NCBI GenBank assembly: GCA_013398615.1
Contig: VZSR01001477.1
Span: 203,303-267,302 of the forward strand
From: Brachypodius melanocephalos
Taxonomy: Eukaryota; Chordata; Aves; Passeriformes; Pycnonotidae
Reading direction: 5' to 3'
DNA: 64,000 nucleotides
Position numbers and translations under genes: made by a program. Shown one piece after another: positions 1 through 13,960 of the stretch. Position 1 is the first letter of the stretch, and the number at the start of each line of letters is the position of its first letter. The notes beneath the pieces were generated by a model that worked only from the letters and a program-made list of their open reading frames with translations, was not told where the DNA came from and made no database searches.

Positions 1-1225
1 AGCCTGCTGTCTTAGAAGCTATATCTTTTTGGACAGAAACAACTGGTCTGACTCTCTCTCTTCTTGTTGTTTCCTTGGGCTGTATTGGAGCTTTTAGTTC
101 AATATCACATGCTGTTTAAATTTTTAAACAAAATTTAGCATTTTTTTCAAATACCTAAAATGTGGTCATAAAGGCTTCTATGGCTATGTTTTTAGATGAC
201 ACAGGTTTTATCATATAAAATAAAATTTTAAAAAAGCCTGAAAGCGGATAAACCATGAAAGATGGTGCCCAGAGAGGCTGAGAAAGGACCTGGGCAACCT
301 GTTCATAGTGTGACACTAGCCCAGCTTTAAGCAAGAGATGAGACTGTATATTTTTCAGATCCTTTTCAACATAAATTATTGTATGGTTCTCTAACAAACT
401 GTCTAAATTACTAATAAGAGTTATCTGAATAGCTGGATTCCATTGTTAAATTTAAAAAAATAATGTGTTTTAATCCTGCTGCAAGCAAGCAATGAATGCA
501 ATGGTTACTTCAGGACTGGAGATAGTTTTCGGTAGAGATGTTCTTACGTAGCCCATTCAGTGTAAATTCTTTTTGGAATGTTGCCAAAAGGACAATGCAA
601 TCCTTGAATATATAAATGAAGAATGGCAAACACAAATAGGGAAATGATCTTTCTTCTTTGTGTAGCATCCATAAAGCAATTGACTGGAATACTGTGCCCA
701 GATGTGATGTTTGCCTTTCCAGATAGAAAATCAGTTTTGACATGAGTTTGAAGGACCTTAAACAAAATTTATCAAAGAAGAGGGGTAAGAAGGAAATGAA
801 TGACACACACAAAGAGGCACAATATTGGAGGGATTTAAAATCTTTAAATTTGTTGTCTTATGACATAAGGTGATCCCATGGCTGGAAGTTTAACAAACAC
901 AACCTTGAATAAGCTGTTCTAGCTATTAGGGTAATATAGGGATTGCTTGAAATCTTAACAAAAATCAGAGGTTTTTATAAATGGCTTGCTTTGATCTAAC
1001 TTCTAAAGAATATACAATGGCGGTGGTATTCAGGAGGTTAGATGAGATAATGAGTATGATCTGTAACTCTCATGACTTTTATGACCCTTTGTCTTCCCTC
1101 TAGTGCTACATGGGCCAAAGAATTATTTCTATGCAGTACAGTGTGCAATGTGGAAGAACACAGCACCACTCTGAATGCACTCAGTGGCTGCCAGAGTAGC
1201 ACATGTAAGCTTTGCGTGGGATAAT

Positions 1226-1460
1226 TCATAGAATCATGTAATGATTTTGTGTTGTAAAGAACCTTAAAAATTATCTAGTTCCAGCCCCTTGCCGTGGTGA
1301 AGGTCATCTTCCAGTAAAAGAGGTTGCTTAAAGCCCCACCCACCCTAGTTTTGAACACTTCCAGGGATGGAGCATCCTCATTTCTGGGCAACTTTTTCCA
1401 GTGTCGACTATCCTCATAGTTAAGAAATTTTTCTAATATCTGATCTAAACCTTCCCTCTT
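1226..1460 (-). mobile_element. CR1 LINE, 3' fragment
   Basis: Reads as the reverse complement of a CR1 3' end. CATAGAATCA is followed by diverged forms of the conserved blocks for 'ttggaagggacctt', 'ccagcccc', 'aaagccccac', 'gaacacttccagggatgg' and 'gggcaacctgttccagtg'. It is truncated at its 5' side, as most bird CR1 copies are. Non-coding. Confidence 0.9.
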
Positions 1461-3424
1461 CCATTTTGTGCCTTGCACTTCAGCACATCTAAAAGCAAAG
1501 ATTGCAGGGGTGTTGTAACATGTTGTGAATGCTCAGAGTCATTCAGATTTGATTTTGAGTAGCAATTTGCATCTAAAGGGGAAAGAAACCTTCCATTTTT
1601 TTAAAAAAAAATAGGTTATTTTCCATGCAGTTTCCATGACCGAACTTGCTATTTGAGAAATTCGATGGTTTAACAGCAGCTTGTTTATTGAGCAAAGAGC
1701 TGCATTGGTTACTCATAAGAAACGTGAATTAGTACTTTCTGAGAATTACATGTTTCACACAAGTACAGTTCATTTTGTCCCAGGAGAGCCATGTCATCTC
1801 AAATAACAAACATTTCAGGTGAGCTGGATGCACAGCTACCATGGATGCACAGCTGTGTATAGTTCAGTATTTTTCCACTGTACTACCCTGTACCACACTG
1901 CACTTCCCTGCAGGACTCATTTTACATTCTAATATTGTGTAATGGATTACTTTTTGTAGGTTGTGCAATTACTGTTTTTTCCCCAAACACTGAAATCAAT
2001 TTGGCCTTTCCCCCCCACCCCCAGTTTTGCTGAAGATTTAATTGAAGTTGACAACAGGGAGAACAGGGTCAAGCTTTGCCAAAATTTGCCTTGGGCTACA
2101 TTGAAATTCAGGTGGAGGGTGTGCTCTGTCCAGTGGGTTTCCACCTATAATCTATAGAACCTTGTAAGTGGTTGTAGCCTCTTAAAAAAAAATTATTGCA
2201 AAAGCTAAGAAAAGCAAACCCATTGCTCGTAGCAAAATCTATGTTTGCTGTTGGGGAAAGTGGGTTGTGCCTTGGTGGGCATGGCCCCCCCTTTCTTTTA
2301 GGCAGGGAAGCAATTTAAAAGCAGCTATAAATCAAATCTTCAATCTATTATTACCTTTGGACACACATGAAATCTGAAACCTGAATCCCTGTTTTACTCT
2401 GACTTGACTTATTTTGTCTATTTAAAAAATTACTTTTTCAGTACTGAGGACCTTTGAAAAAAGTGCAAATTATTATTGTGTGACCACAGACATCTATCTT
2501 CAGTTAGTTAGTTAGTTTAATGCCAGTAAACACTTCACCTGCAAGCAGTGTACCTGTAATGAAAATATGTCCATAATGCATGAATTCACATGGGATTTTT
2601 AGTTATTTGAACAATTGAACAAAAGTATTGATTTGTTCTCCTCATAGACCAGCACAATGAATTATCCACCTATGCTCTTTGTCCGGTCTATTAATATACA
2701 TTTTGGATAGAATTTTTGGATCAATGTGATTTCCTAATAAGCTTTTGAATGGGAAAATCCTCAACTCAACAAACAAATAGACTTGTCCAAGGAAATATGT
2801 TTACTGGTTGTGCTTCACTGGGGTTCTCACTGCTTCCCTCAAAACCTCCCTGTGTATGGAATGACAGAGAAAGAATATGTGGTTGTGAAATAGATACTTA
2901 CCTTTAAAACTTGTAAAACTAAAGAACGTATTAGAACTGCATTTAATTTTTAAAGGTTTCAGAATTATGAGTGATGAACTAATAATGATAGTTACTAGAA
3001 GGTGCATAGTCAACTATGGAGGCATAAGAAAAAAAAAGTGCAAGAATGAACCACACTTGCATAAAATTCCACAGCTAATTAATTTGGGAGCATGAACAGT
3101 GCAACAGATAACATTATGTATCATAGATATTATCTATCATGTATCATATCTGTATTTCTTGAAACACACTTATGCTGTGTTAATTTTCATGGGAGATCAG
3201 TGACATTATGACATGCATATGAAAATGGGTGGGACCTTGATTGCAAGGAGATACTGTAATTAACACTGATTTTAGTATACTCTGTAAGTACCTTTTTGAA
3301 CTCATAAAAATTAAAACATGATTAAAGAAGCCCTTTTGGGATCTAGAGTGCATTTTCACATTTTAATTGGGAAGCGTAGAAAAGCAAGCTTCTTCTAGAG
3401 ATGATATGCGTACAGCCGCATGAG
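1461..3424. other. Intergenic DNA, nothing recognised
   Basis: AT-rich. Contains a C8/CCCCACCCCC stretch near 2011-2023 and a (GTTA)n run near 2501-2518. No coding or repeat family is recognised. Positions 1-1225 are likewise unremarkable. Confidence 0.6.
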
Positions 3425-3672
3425 TCAGGAGAGGTTTAGATTGGATATGAGGAAAAAGGTTTTCACCCAGAGGGTATTTGGGCACTGGAGCAGGCTCCCC
3501 CGGGCAGCAGTCACAGCACCAAGGCTGATGGAGTTCAAGAAGTGTTTGGACAACACTCTGGGGTACCTGTGACTCTTGGAGAGTCCTGTGCAGGGCCGGA
3601 GTTGGACTCAACGGTCCTGAAAGGTCCCTTCCACCTCAGCGTATTCTGTGATTCTATGATTATACGATTCTA
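3425..3672 (+). mobile_element. CR1 LINE, 3' fragment
   Basis: Plus-strand CR1 3' region with GAGAGGTTTAGATTGGATAT, then 'gagcaggctcccc', 'gttggactcaacggtcct' and a terminal repeat of GATTCTATGATT type ending near 3672. This is the classical 3' microsatellite-like end of CR1. It is 5'-truncated. Confidence 0.9.
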
Positions 3673-4289
3673 CTTCAATACATCTGGGGACCAGAATGTC
3701 AGGGCAACTGATTATTCTTGTTGAGAATGTGTTTCTTCAGAATGAAAGGGAAACAAGTGGAAATATGGTTAAGTTGCCTTGATCTGAGAAGCAGTTTGAT
3801 GGGTATTTCTGCATCTCCAATCAGCATCACTTCAGAGCTGATCTGTGTGACATTGTAATCTACTTGCTCACTGCAATGCAGTCATGCTCACTTGCCAAGT
3901 TACTCTATTTCCTTCATCTGCATCCCAGAGGCAGAAACAGCTTCAGGACCTGTGTGGGTTTTAGATGCATACAGATGCTGATATGACTGTGTAATCCCAG
4001 CAAACTTGTTTGCCTAGAGGCAGTTTGAAGTCTTAGTTCCTGAGCTGGAGAGTCTGCAAGACAAGTCTGGCAAACATCTGGGTGTACTCTGTCTTTGCTG
4101 TCATTGCAGTTAATTAGTGTGAGAACATGTGCCTGAGTCAGTTCAGAATCTAATTAAATGGCATATACAATATTTTCTTCCTGGAAGGCCTTCAGGAAAG
4201 TATGTACACATTTAAGGTTCTTGACTATTTTTTTTGAGAACTTTTAATATTCAGAAGAACACTTCCTCTTAGCAGTATACTGACAGCCT

Positions 4290-4590
4290 TGGAGATGGAT
4301 TTTTCACAAGGGCATGTAGTGGCAGGACAAGGGAGAATGGCTTCAGCCTGAAGGAGGGCAAGTTTAGAGTAGATATAAGGAAGAATTTTTTTACTGTGAA
4401 GGTGGTGGTTGCCCAGAAAAGCTGTGGCTGTTCCATCCCTGAGAGTGTTCAAGGCCAGGCTAGGTGGGGCTTTGAGCAATCTGATCTAGTGGGAGGTGTC
4501 CCTGCCCATGCCAGGGGGGTGGGCGGGGTGGAACCAGATGAGATAAAGGTCCATTCCAACCCATACCTTTCCATAGTTCTATGATTCTAT
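4290..4590 (+). mobile_element. CR1 LINE, 3' fragment
   Basis: Plus-strand CR1 3' UTR: 'acaagggcatgtagtggcag', 'gacaagggagaatggcttca', 'agatataaggaagaattttt', 'ttcaaggccaggct', and the terminal 'ttctatgattctat'. A G-rich stretch (4512-4531) is inserted or expanded relative to the usual sequence. Confidence 0.9.
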
Positions 4591-7500
4591 ACTAACTAAC
4601 AATATTATCCAACACATGCTGTTGTTCATCTGCTCATAGCCCTCAGATGACACAATCCTGGTAAATTTGCTCTTCATTCACATTCAAAGCCATAAACTTT
4701 GCTTTCAAATTGACCCATGTCCTTTTCCAGGCTGGAGACCAATTTTTTTTTTTTTCACTGTAGTGACTGCAGCACTGTCAAACATTTATATCTAACTTTT
4801 AAAAGAAAAACTATTTGAAGAAATAGACAATACTGTTGGGATTCACATCAGGTCGTAGGGGTCTTCTGCCCTGGTTTCTCCACAACACTGATGATGAACA
4901 AGGCTCATCTTTGCAGCACTCTTGTCACATCAGCAGCTATCATCAAACAATGAGGCTCCAGTTTTTCTCCAGGTCTGTTTTAGTGCCTGCCCTAATGGTC
5001 TAGATTCTTGACTATCTCACCTAGGCAGTGCTGCAATGAGCCTGTAAGTGCTTCATGTTGAAGCTCTGTTTGATGGTCCTATCTCTGCACTGACACAAGA
5101 AACTACCTTTTTTTTGCCTGGCTTTGCCTAGCCGAGCAGATTCCCTTCAAGGACATACAGTTAATAGTTCTTGACAAGCAGCCCTTGGAGGCAGTGGCTC
5201 TGAGTGTAGTGACTGCTGGGTAGTTGCCAGCTTGCTCCTGGTAATTGATGTGAGGGTGTGGACATAGCAACCAGCTCAGGTTTTTACCTTGTTCCTTGCA
5301 GAGGCACGGCAGTGTAAGAGTATCTCCAACCAAGGCCTTCTGCTTTACCAGAAAATGAAGTGGTAGGGTGAGGGGGAGAAATCATCAGAGAAAAAACATG
5401 TCCTGGCTTGATTCTACTCAGCTTAGTTTTTCTGAGTCCAGCTTTTTCCTTTGATTTCAGTAATACTATTTTTTTTTTTAAATTTGTACAATGCCCATCT
5501 GTACTCTGGCCAGTATGTGCACTTCATGTACCGAATTGCCCTAGATGCATTGAGGATCTGCACTTTAGGGGTTGATTGAATATTATATCATGCAAAGGTA
5601 ACTGAGTCTACTTCTGCAGGTCCAGCCATTAAGTTAACAAACTTAGCTCAAAAATCAGTGAAGATATAGCACTGATTTTATGGTAGGGGAATGGATCCTC
5701 ACAGTCCTCAAAAGGATTAATCTGAGGAAAGGCAGAAGTACTGCTGATCTCTATTACAACCTTTTTTTACAGGGAAAATTTCATACACTGAGAACAAGCC
5801 TTTCAAATCCTGCTCCTGTCCAGCACCTTTCCTGCAGTTACACCTGTGTTTTACTCTCTCTCACCAGTGTAATACATTTAGTTTTCCTGTCCAGGATCCT
5901 CTCCACTAGATATACCCACTGAATTTTCTGGTAACTGCCAGAGAGTACTGGAGGTGCACTGTTGAAATCATGTCAGGACAAGGTCCCATATACAGTGACA
6001 GCTACAAGAATCCTGGACCAGCCTAATACCATTATTAATAGTATTAATGCTAACGCCTATCACTACAGTTCCTCCTGTTGTCTTGATAGCTGCTATTTTT
6101 ATCACTTGATGGTATCTTACATGCTAGGAGAGACAGAAGGACTTGATAAGTCTGAGTGATCAGAATAAGTTTGGGTCCAGCAATTTTACCTCCTGTCTCC
6201 TGATCCAGTTTGGCAGTGCCAGCTAGGGAATGTCTCCTGATTTTCCCCACTGCTCTGAGTTACTGACCAGATTGGAGCATGAGACCTGTACAATGTCTAT
6301 CATTATAAAGACTGAACTAAATTAACTTTGCTGAAGTCAAGAGGACTCCATAAGGCTGAACTTTTCTGTGTCACATTCTCCAGTGCTCTGTGTGAGACCT
6401 GCGTGGACAGTCAGGTTTTGACTTGATTATGCATCACTAAGACACTGTCAATGGATTTCAGATGGGGAGAACTGGGTATTGGAACACTGAACAGCTCAGA
6501 AACTCAGCAAGGACAATAGCAAGAGAGGGACACTGATACCGGCAGACTGTGGGATAGGAATTTGCTAGACTTGTCATTTTTTTCTTTTGCTCTCTCACTG
6601 CAAAAGGTCTCAATTTTGCAGTTAACTATTTTTTTTTTCCTTCTGAAGTGAAACTAAACAGACTATTTTGAAGTTGGGTTTGCTGGCAGAAAGGGAAACT
6701 CTACCTCATAGATGGGCCAGTGGGGGTTTTAGAATCTGTTTTCTTTTTTCCTCCTCTAGAGATACCTGTGAATTCTTAGTGAAACCACTACACCATGCAA
6801 AAGAAGATCTGGGTCTGTTTTCCTAGGCTGTGAAGAATTTCAAAGTAGTAGTAGCAGTCTTTATGTAAAACTACTGAACTTGCCTGTACTCTGGGATATT
6901 TCCAAGAAAACAGGACTATTATGAATGACTATAATTATTTAAGAAGTGCAAGGGATTTCAGGATCTTGATTCACGTTGTTCTTCTGGTGCAGGATTAGAA
7001 ATATAAGGTGTGGAGCTGAAAAGATCTTCTCATCTATATCCAGACCTTGCAACATCATCCCTCATCAATTATGTGTGCTTTATATTTTCATTCTGTGTAG
7101 ATGTTGGAGGAGAAGCTTTTCCCCAAACACACTGCTCATCTTCCAGGCCAACAATGTAGAAGCAGAGCTGGCTTTAAGCTCAGTCAACTTAGGCAACAAA
7201 ATACAGAAAGGAGAACACAGCATATCTGTATGGCTGCCTGAACTCCATGGTCACGCTGAAGGTGAGTGTTCATGCTTGCAGGGAACACTGCCATGCAGTG
7301 AGAGACAGCAGTCTTGACGGGGCTCTAACACCTTCTATCTGTGCTGTATGGCAAAATGCTGTCTGCTGGCAGGGTAGATCCTTCAGTATTTGCTTTGCTG
7401 GAAAGCTGGCTGAAACTTTGTTGGGTACAGGGCTTGGGTTCCCAATGCCTATTTTGCACTTGATTGATCTGAGACCTCATTGAACTTGTCCCGGCCTCAC

Positions 7501-7729
7501 TAGGAAGATAAGTGCCATTTCTTCCATTTACATGTGAGCAACCAAGTCAGGTGAAGACCAGGCAAACTTTCAGAAGATAGTGTGTTCTTTTTTCCCCATG
7601 GAGCAATTTCATGTGTCTCTGTTGATTTGACAGATGGAGAAAGTTAAGTCAAGGGAGAATGATAAAGCTAGACAAGATCCCAGGATCCAGATGGCTCAGC
7701 CAACAAAGTCCCATATAAACACTACCCAG
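4591..7729. other. Intergenic DNA, nothing recognised
   Basis: Mixed composition with T runs at 4744-4755 and 5469-5478. Open frames are short (up to 113 codons) and have no recognisable similarity. Confidence 0.6.
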
Positions 7730-7790
7730 GTTTATGGTTCGACTCAATAATCTTAAAGGTCTTTTTCAACCTGAATGTTTCTTGACCCTC
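7730..7790 (+). mobile_element. CR1 LINE, short 3' remnant
   Basis: The bases around 7732-7785 (TTTATGGTTCGACTCAATAA, then TCTTAAAGGTCTTTTTCAAC) match the end of the CR1 type at 40862-41320, which has 'tttaatggttggacttgatgatcttaaggtctt' at the same place. Only the last ~60 bases are recognisable. Confidence 0.6.
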
Positions 7791-10700
7791 TATGATGGTC
7801 TCTCTGGAGATTGATATGAAAGTTTGATTCCCTCCCTCTAGTTTCTTTCATGGTCATGCTATTATTCCTTGCTTCCTGCACTTCAGTTAAAATACCATGT
7901 TTGATACACCTAGAGGACCCAGCACCACTGTTCTTAATGCCTGTGTTGGTGTTTCTGATAAAATCTAAAGGCTGATCCATAAATCTACTACCACATACTC
8001 AATCGAGTATTTAAGTGAATTTTGTGTGTGAGACTGGCCTGCCAAGGGACTTTCTTAATATTAAGTGCAGAAAAAGTTTTTGATTGTGTTTCTATGGAAT
8101 TCAGTCCTTGAGAAATTAAGTCTAAAACTACATTCAGTGATACATGCCAGAATTGAATATTTGTGTACAGTAAATATATTGCAGTGAGCCATGAAGGATA
8201 TTTTAGGATCCAATGCTGCCAGATACTGAGCTGTGCTAATTCTCTGGAAAGCTGAGTAAGGGAATGCCTCTGTGGAGAACTCCTGGGCTTTTGAACTTGC
8301 ATTATTCAAAACTACTTCTCCTGTTCCCACATAAAAATACAAATTGCATAGAGTGCAGAAAAAAAAAAAAAATACAACAGGCATTATTTTCCAGGCTTGC
8401 TAAACAAAACAGCATTGTGGACAAGTGAAGAGGAACAGTTAGCCTTTATGATGAGTATAGCAAGAATTATTTGAGACACAATTTATCAATTGTATTAATT
8501 AGTTTTCAGGGTTAATGTTATTATTCATGGATTAGATTATCATACACAAGGAGAGAAGAGCTGAAGAAATCCAGGAGACTAGGCAAAGCAAGATATGTTT
8601 TGCCCATCAGTGGGCTGGTAAATATTTCAATTCAGAAATGATCAATACTCTGGCGCAAAGCAAAACTGCAAGTGTTAAGAAATAAAGCTTCCATCACCAG
8701 CTGTTGGGCATTTTAAAGGCATTACTTCATTTTCCACTAACCACAAAACAAATTGTGGCTGGCACAGGAAACCATTCTAGCTTTGCATCACTGAGAATTC
8801 AAAAAAGAGAGAAATTATTGTTTTCTTCAGACCGAAATGAATGTTGTGGAGTGCATTTAAGACAAGCTTCAATTATCAAAAAAACCTGGAATTTAAATAT
8901 TTCTACAAGTGCAATATCAGGAAACTTCAGGCATTAAATGATATTCATTAGGGGTTTGGTTTAATTTATATCAAACAATATGAACAAAGATGGGCACTTT
9001 CCAGATTTTAGATGTAGTGATTTAAAAAAGAAAGTGTTCTCACCCCCATTTTTGTGAAGACAACTTTCCTAATATAGTCTAGTAATTTCAGGGAGTGGGA
9101 TTATAAATCAGCTAGAAAACTGGCCTTGTTGCTTAGATTTGGGCGGAATATAATTATTGTAGAGCTTTAGAGAACAGATGGCCAGAGATTTCAGAACTGA
9201 TAAATACCAGCTTTCTGCTTTGGACTGGTTGGTGTTAGGCCTAGAGGTCACATTCAGGCTGCTCCGAGTTCTCCTGCAATGTCTGAATGCAGCAGGGCTT
9301 CCTGTAAGGATCCGTCCTTGGTCACTCAGCAATCCAATGGGGTACCATGGCTATCTGGTTATAGGAAAGCACTACTGCACAGGGCTCCAGCACATCACTA
9401 CCAAACAGACCAGAGAGCTGGACCAAGATGAATCTTACTTTGGGCCTTTGTTTCTATTGGTTGTCTTGACTGTTGGCATCACTGTGTCAGTGATAGATCA
9501 TGATTGACTACAATCTTCTGATTACTCTTTTTATTTTTTTTTCCTCTTGAAAAATATTTAAGGATCAAGAAGCACTGAATGAATCCAAAAAGATTTTTTT
9601 TAAAATTTTAGGTGCAGACAGACTCTAAATATGGCAGGAGAGAGCAAAAGTGGAGGATGTTTCAATGAAACCAAATTCTTCAGAACTACTTCCTTTCCTT
9701 TTAGTCCTACCCAGATACAGTGGAGCTTCAGCTTAGCCAAGTGCTGCAATATTTCAGGCTGTCAGACTTTGGGATATATCAAACCCCATGAATTATACCG
9801 CTGTCTTCACCTAGCTTATGGGAAACAAGGAATGTCTATGTGAACTGCTATGTGTTTCATCCTGTCAGCACTCTGACAAGGTTCTGCAAATGTGGGATTG
9901 CTTGGGGAAAAGTTGAGCAAAAACTTGAGAATCTTTGGAAGCAAAGGGATTATTCAGGGTTTATTCTGAAAGTGTGTGAGTAGTTTCTGATGCCTCTCAG
10001 AGAAAAAAAAAAGAAGTATCTTATGACCTGTTACAGAAAAACTTGTGAGGAAATGCTTGTGGGTCTTGTTCTAATTATCTTGGGAGTGCCTGTTAGCAAT
10101 ACATGTATTCACAATTTGGGCAATAGCAGACTGACATGCACCTTTAAAGCATATTTGGTGTTTGTAGCCTTTTAGCATTGGATGATGTCTTCTAACATGC
10201 AGCTTGTGATAGCAGCTGCCTGAGCTGGTGTGTTTTCTCTCATGGTATGTTTTTTTCCAAAGGCAAGAGACATTAATCAAAATCAGAAATTTAAGTCACT
10301 GCTCCCTTTAACCACTTACAGGATTAGAAAAGACAGCAACAAAGACATCAATTATTAAACCATAATTTTTGTGTCCAGAACAGCTAACTTCAAAGAAAAT
10401 GCCATTTATTTTTCAGTAGGATGCAACATAATTTATACATTGCATTTGAAATATGTAAACTTCAGTGATAAGTTAAAATATTCAGCATTTGAGTCAGGAA
10501 TCCCAGCAAAGGAACAAACTCTTTGTCCTTATCTTTCACTGCCTGTAATCATTTCTCCTGGCTAGGTAAGTGACTGTTGCTATTCTTGGTGATTGGCAGA
10601 GCAGTCTGTGAGGCTGACTGTCAGCAAAATGACACGAATTATATTATCACCTCTCCCTTTCTTACAGACTGCTTCATCATTTGTATCTTAGTTTTGAATG

Positions 10701-13448
10701 TTGTCATTAGGCCTGATGTTCTTCTGTTCTCCAGATCTTGAAGAAAAAGGTATTTTTTACTTTGACACACTATATAATGTCTTTTCCCTTAATATAGGGA
10801 GATTATAAAAATACTTTGAAACATATTTATATAAGTGATAAAATTTACTTCTTGAAAAAGTTATTACTTTTCTTCTTTTTAACACGTGATTGTGCATTGC
10901 TGCAATTTTTCTTTCTTCCAGTCATTCACCTCAACCTCAAACTGTCTGAATCTGGTCCCAATTCATTGCATCTGATTTACTGAATAGGTGCTCAAAGTCC
11001 CACCAAATTATTACACTCCTAATCTTTTTGTGCAAAAAAAAGGGAGGACCTGATAGGTGAAGTCAAGAAGAACTTATCTGTTCATATAATTGAAGTCTTA
11101 ACAGTTTTATCAGTGAGGTATCAGCACTCCAGGTATTTTCATAGGATGACCATGATATTGATGTTAATGGCTTTTTTCTCGCTTCAGGGCACATTTTCAT
11201 GTGTTGGCTGCACCTTGCTTTTTCTTCATTAATCTGAAATGTGGCATTCCATCTGGGTTTGCAGTGTATGTTGTGGTCTACATATCCTGGATATACCTGA
11301 GTTTTGTGAAGCTTAATGCATGTTTTGTACAGCTCCCAAGGTTACATTCATTCAGTAATCAGTAGCTGACTGCTGGAGAGATTTTATAGCCCCGGTGCCA
11401 CCAGCATCATCCTCTGCCCAAATTTTCAATGTCCCTATTGTCACTTCATGCTTGTACTCCTACACTCTACATTACTTTAACATAAAAAGTAGTTCATCCA
11501 TTATGGTAACTATTTGTTGCTATCATCTATTAGTTACAGAACTATATGAAAAATATATGAGAATATTTTATCTCCCATTTAATCTATTAAAACTAATGCC
11601 ATATTTCATTTTTACTGCTTGCTAACTTTTCCTTAGTTTTCAATATGACTTACTTTTAGAATCAAAGTTACTGCTTTTCCTTTTTTAGTCAGTTCTGGAA
11701 GTTTGGTAGCTTTACCTTTTCTGTATTTGTTATGCTTAGGTCCTTCTAAGTCTTGACTGGCAATTCAATTCTTGCTATGAAGGAGCAAAATATCATCTCC
11801 TCATTGGTCCTATTTCCATGATTTCCTCATAACAAGTGGCAGTATTAATTATTCTGGTGGTTTTAATATTTTGTATTTCAAATGAATGCTTCATTGAACT
11901 ATTCCACTACCAAAGTATTCAATTTTTAGAAGTAAGGGAAGTAGTAATATGAAACCTCTGTATGCTGCCTGATCATGTCCTGTCAGAATTTATTATCATA
12001 GTAATAGTAATAGGCTTTTTAAAAGTTATTTTATTAATATAATCAAAGGAAAGTAACAAACATCTGAATAGAAATGCTCTGATAACAGGGAATTTTCTGA
12101 TAGGAAGATGAGTGCTATGTAAACTTGCAAGGCTCTGAATAAATTGTTAGTAGGATTGTCTTCTCTTGAATACATCCGAATTTTGTGTTTCATCAGACAT
12201 TTACTACTTATAGGACTAACATAATAAAGAACATCAGTTCATCACTGTGAGGCTGAAACAGTATGCACTTAAAAAGAAAATATTAACTGCTGTATTCTGA
12301 AATATATAAAAATCTAATTTTACCCATTGCTATATTTACTGACACCTTGACAATGAAATTTTGTCTTATTGATCTAAATGTGATAAGAACCAGTAAAGAA
12401 AGCATTTTTGAGGGTTCCAAAGATACCTCTCAGCTTAGATGTTTGCAGATGGCAGGAAGATCTTGAAGCCCTGACTCATCATTTGAGGATGGTTACATAT
12501 GACCATTTTCCTGGGCATTTATTAAATGACAAGGCTCCTCAAAGAAAAAAAACCTCCAATGTTGGGGTTTTTTCAGATCACTTTCTTCCTGAGAATTGCA
12601 TAAAGATCACAGGTTTGGTAGTTGTTTGTGGGAAGTGTTAAGCTTTCCTTTTACATAAGATCTATATTATTTTACTCCTTTTTTTTTGCATACTAATCTT
12701 GCTACCCTTTAAAATTTGTGTCCAAGAATTACTAAGAGTAATGCAAGTGAAAAAGAAAAGATATTCAAACTCAAGTTAGTACACAATTTTACACATCAGC
12801 AGAAAAAAAATCTTGCATGTCTCTTGAAGACCATTCCTTGAAATTCAAGAAGCGTGGTTAAATAGAAACAGGTGCTGCAGAATGGATGTATCTGCAGATG
12901 ATTTAAGTAGTTACTGGCATGAATCTTCTCTGAAATTAGGAAACCCAAGAGGTACATGTCAGGAAAAATGTCTTTAGAGAAGGAGAAAGGAGACAAGGGA
13001 AATTGTATGCATGGTTGGCATGACCACTGGGTAAGAAAATAAAATTACTACTCCAGATAGGAAGAGATTTACAAGGACCATAGCTGTCTGTCAGATGAGA
13101 ACCTAACAGCATAAATGAAAGTTCAAACAGTGAAAAGTACAGCGTTGAATTATTTAACAAAATCTATGGTAACACAGAGCCAGCTGAGACTCTGCATGAA
13201 ACAATACTAAAGGTAACATAGCTGGAGCCTTCTGAATGTCTCTTTCCTGTGGGAAACATAGATGTGTACATACACACGGTTGCATGGAATAGCTGAAAAT
13301 ACCATACAGTATGTTTTATTAAATTAATTGCTGTTACTATATTTAGTGCAGTAATTGAAAAACAAATTTGGAAATGCTGATCCTGAGATGTGGAAGTAGC
13401 AAAACACCTGCAGAAAATAATGGTATATGTTTGATATGGGTACGTTTC
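7791..13448. other. Intergenic DNA, nothing recognised
   Basis: AT-rich. A 15-base A run lies near 8359-8373. I see no exon, RNA gene or repeat family. Confidence 0.6.
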
Positions 13449-13960
13449 TCCTCTGCTCAGCAACGGTGAGGACACAGATTGGAGCGTTGTGTCCAGTTCT
13501 GGGCTTCCCAGTGGGAAAGAAATATGGATATACTGGAGAGAGTCCAGTGAAGGGTCACTGTGATTAAAGGACTGGAGCATCTCTCCTACAAGGGAAAGGC
13601 TGAGGCTGTTCAGGTAGAAGAAAAGGTAGTTAAAGGGAAACTGCTCACAATGGAAGGATGTAAAGAGATGAAACCAGAGGTTTTTTTCATTGATTTCGGG
13701 TGACAACATCAGAGGCAAACCAAAACACAGGAGGCCTCCTCTGAATATCAAGAAATAGTCCTTTACTGTGAGGATGACTGAGCACTGGCATAGGCTGCCC
13801 AGAGGGGCTGTGTAGTCTCCATCCTTGGAGATATTCAAAAGCCATCTGGAGATGGTCCTGGGCAGCCAGGGTGGCTCTAGGTGACCCTGACTGAGCAGGG
13901 TGCGGGATCAGGTGCCCCCCACATGCCCTTCCAACTTCAACCATCCTGTGATTCTATCAG
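13449..13960 (+). mobile_element. CR1 LINE, long 3' fragment
   Basis: Plus-strand CR1 with 'gtgtccagttctgggcttcc', 'agggaaaggctgaggctgtt', 'tttactgtgaggatgactga', 'tccttggagatattcaaaag', 'gccatctggagatggtcctg' and the terminal 'ccatcctgtgattctat'. A 224-codon open frame on the opposite strand across this copy is fortuitous. Confidence 0.92.

Noticed and set aside
13164..13838. 224-codon open frame on the minus strand
   Set aside because: About half of it lies antisense to a CR1 copy, and no domain or known protein is recognisable. A frame of this size is not surprising in 64 kb.
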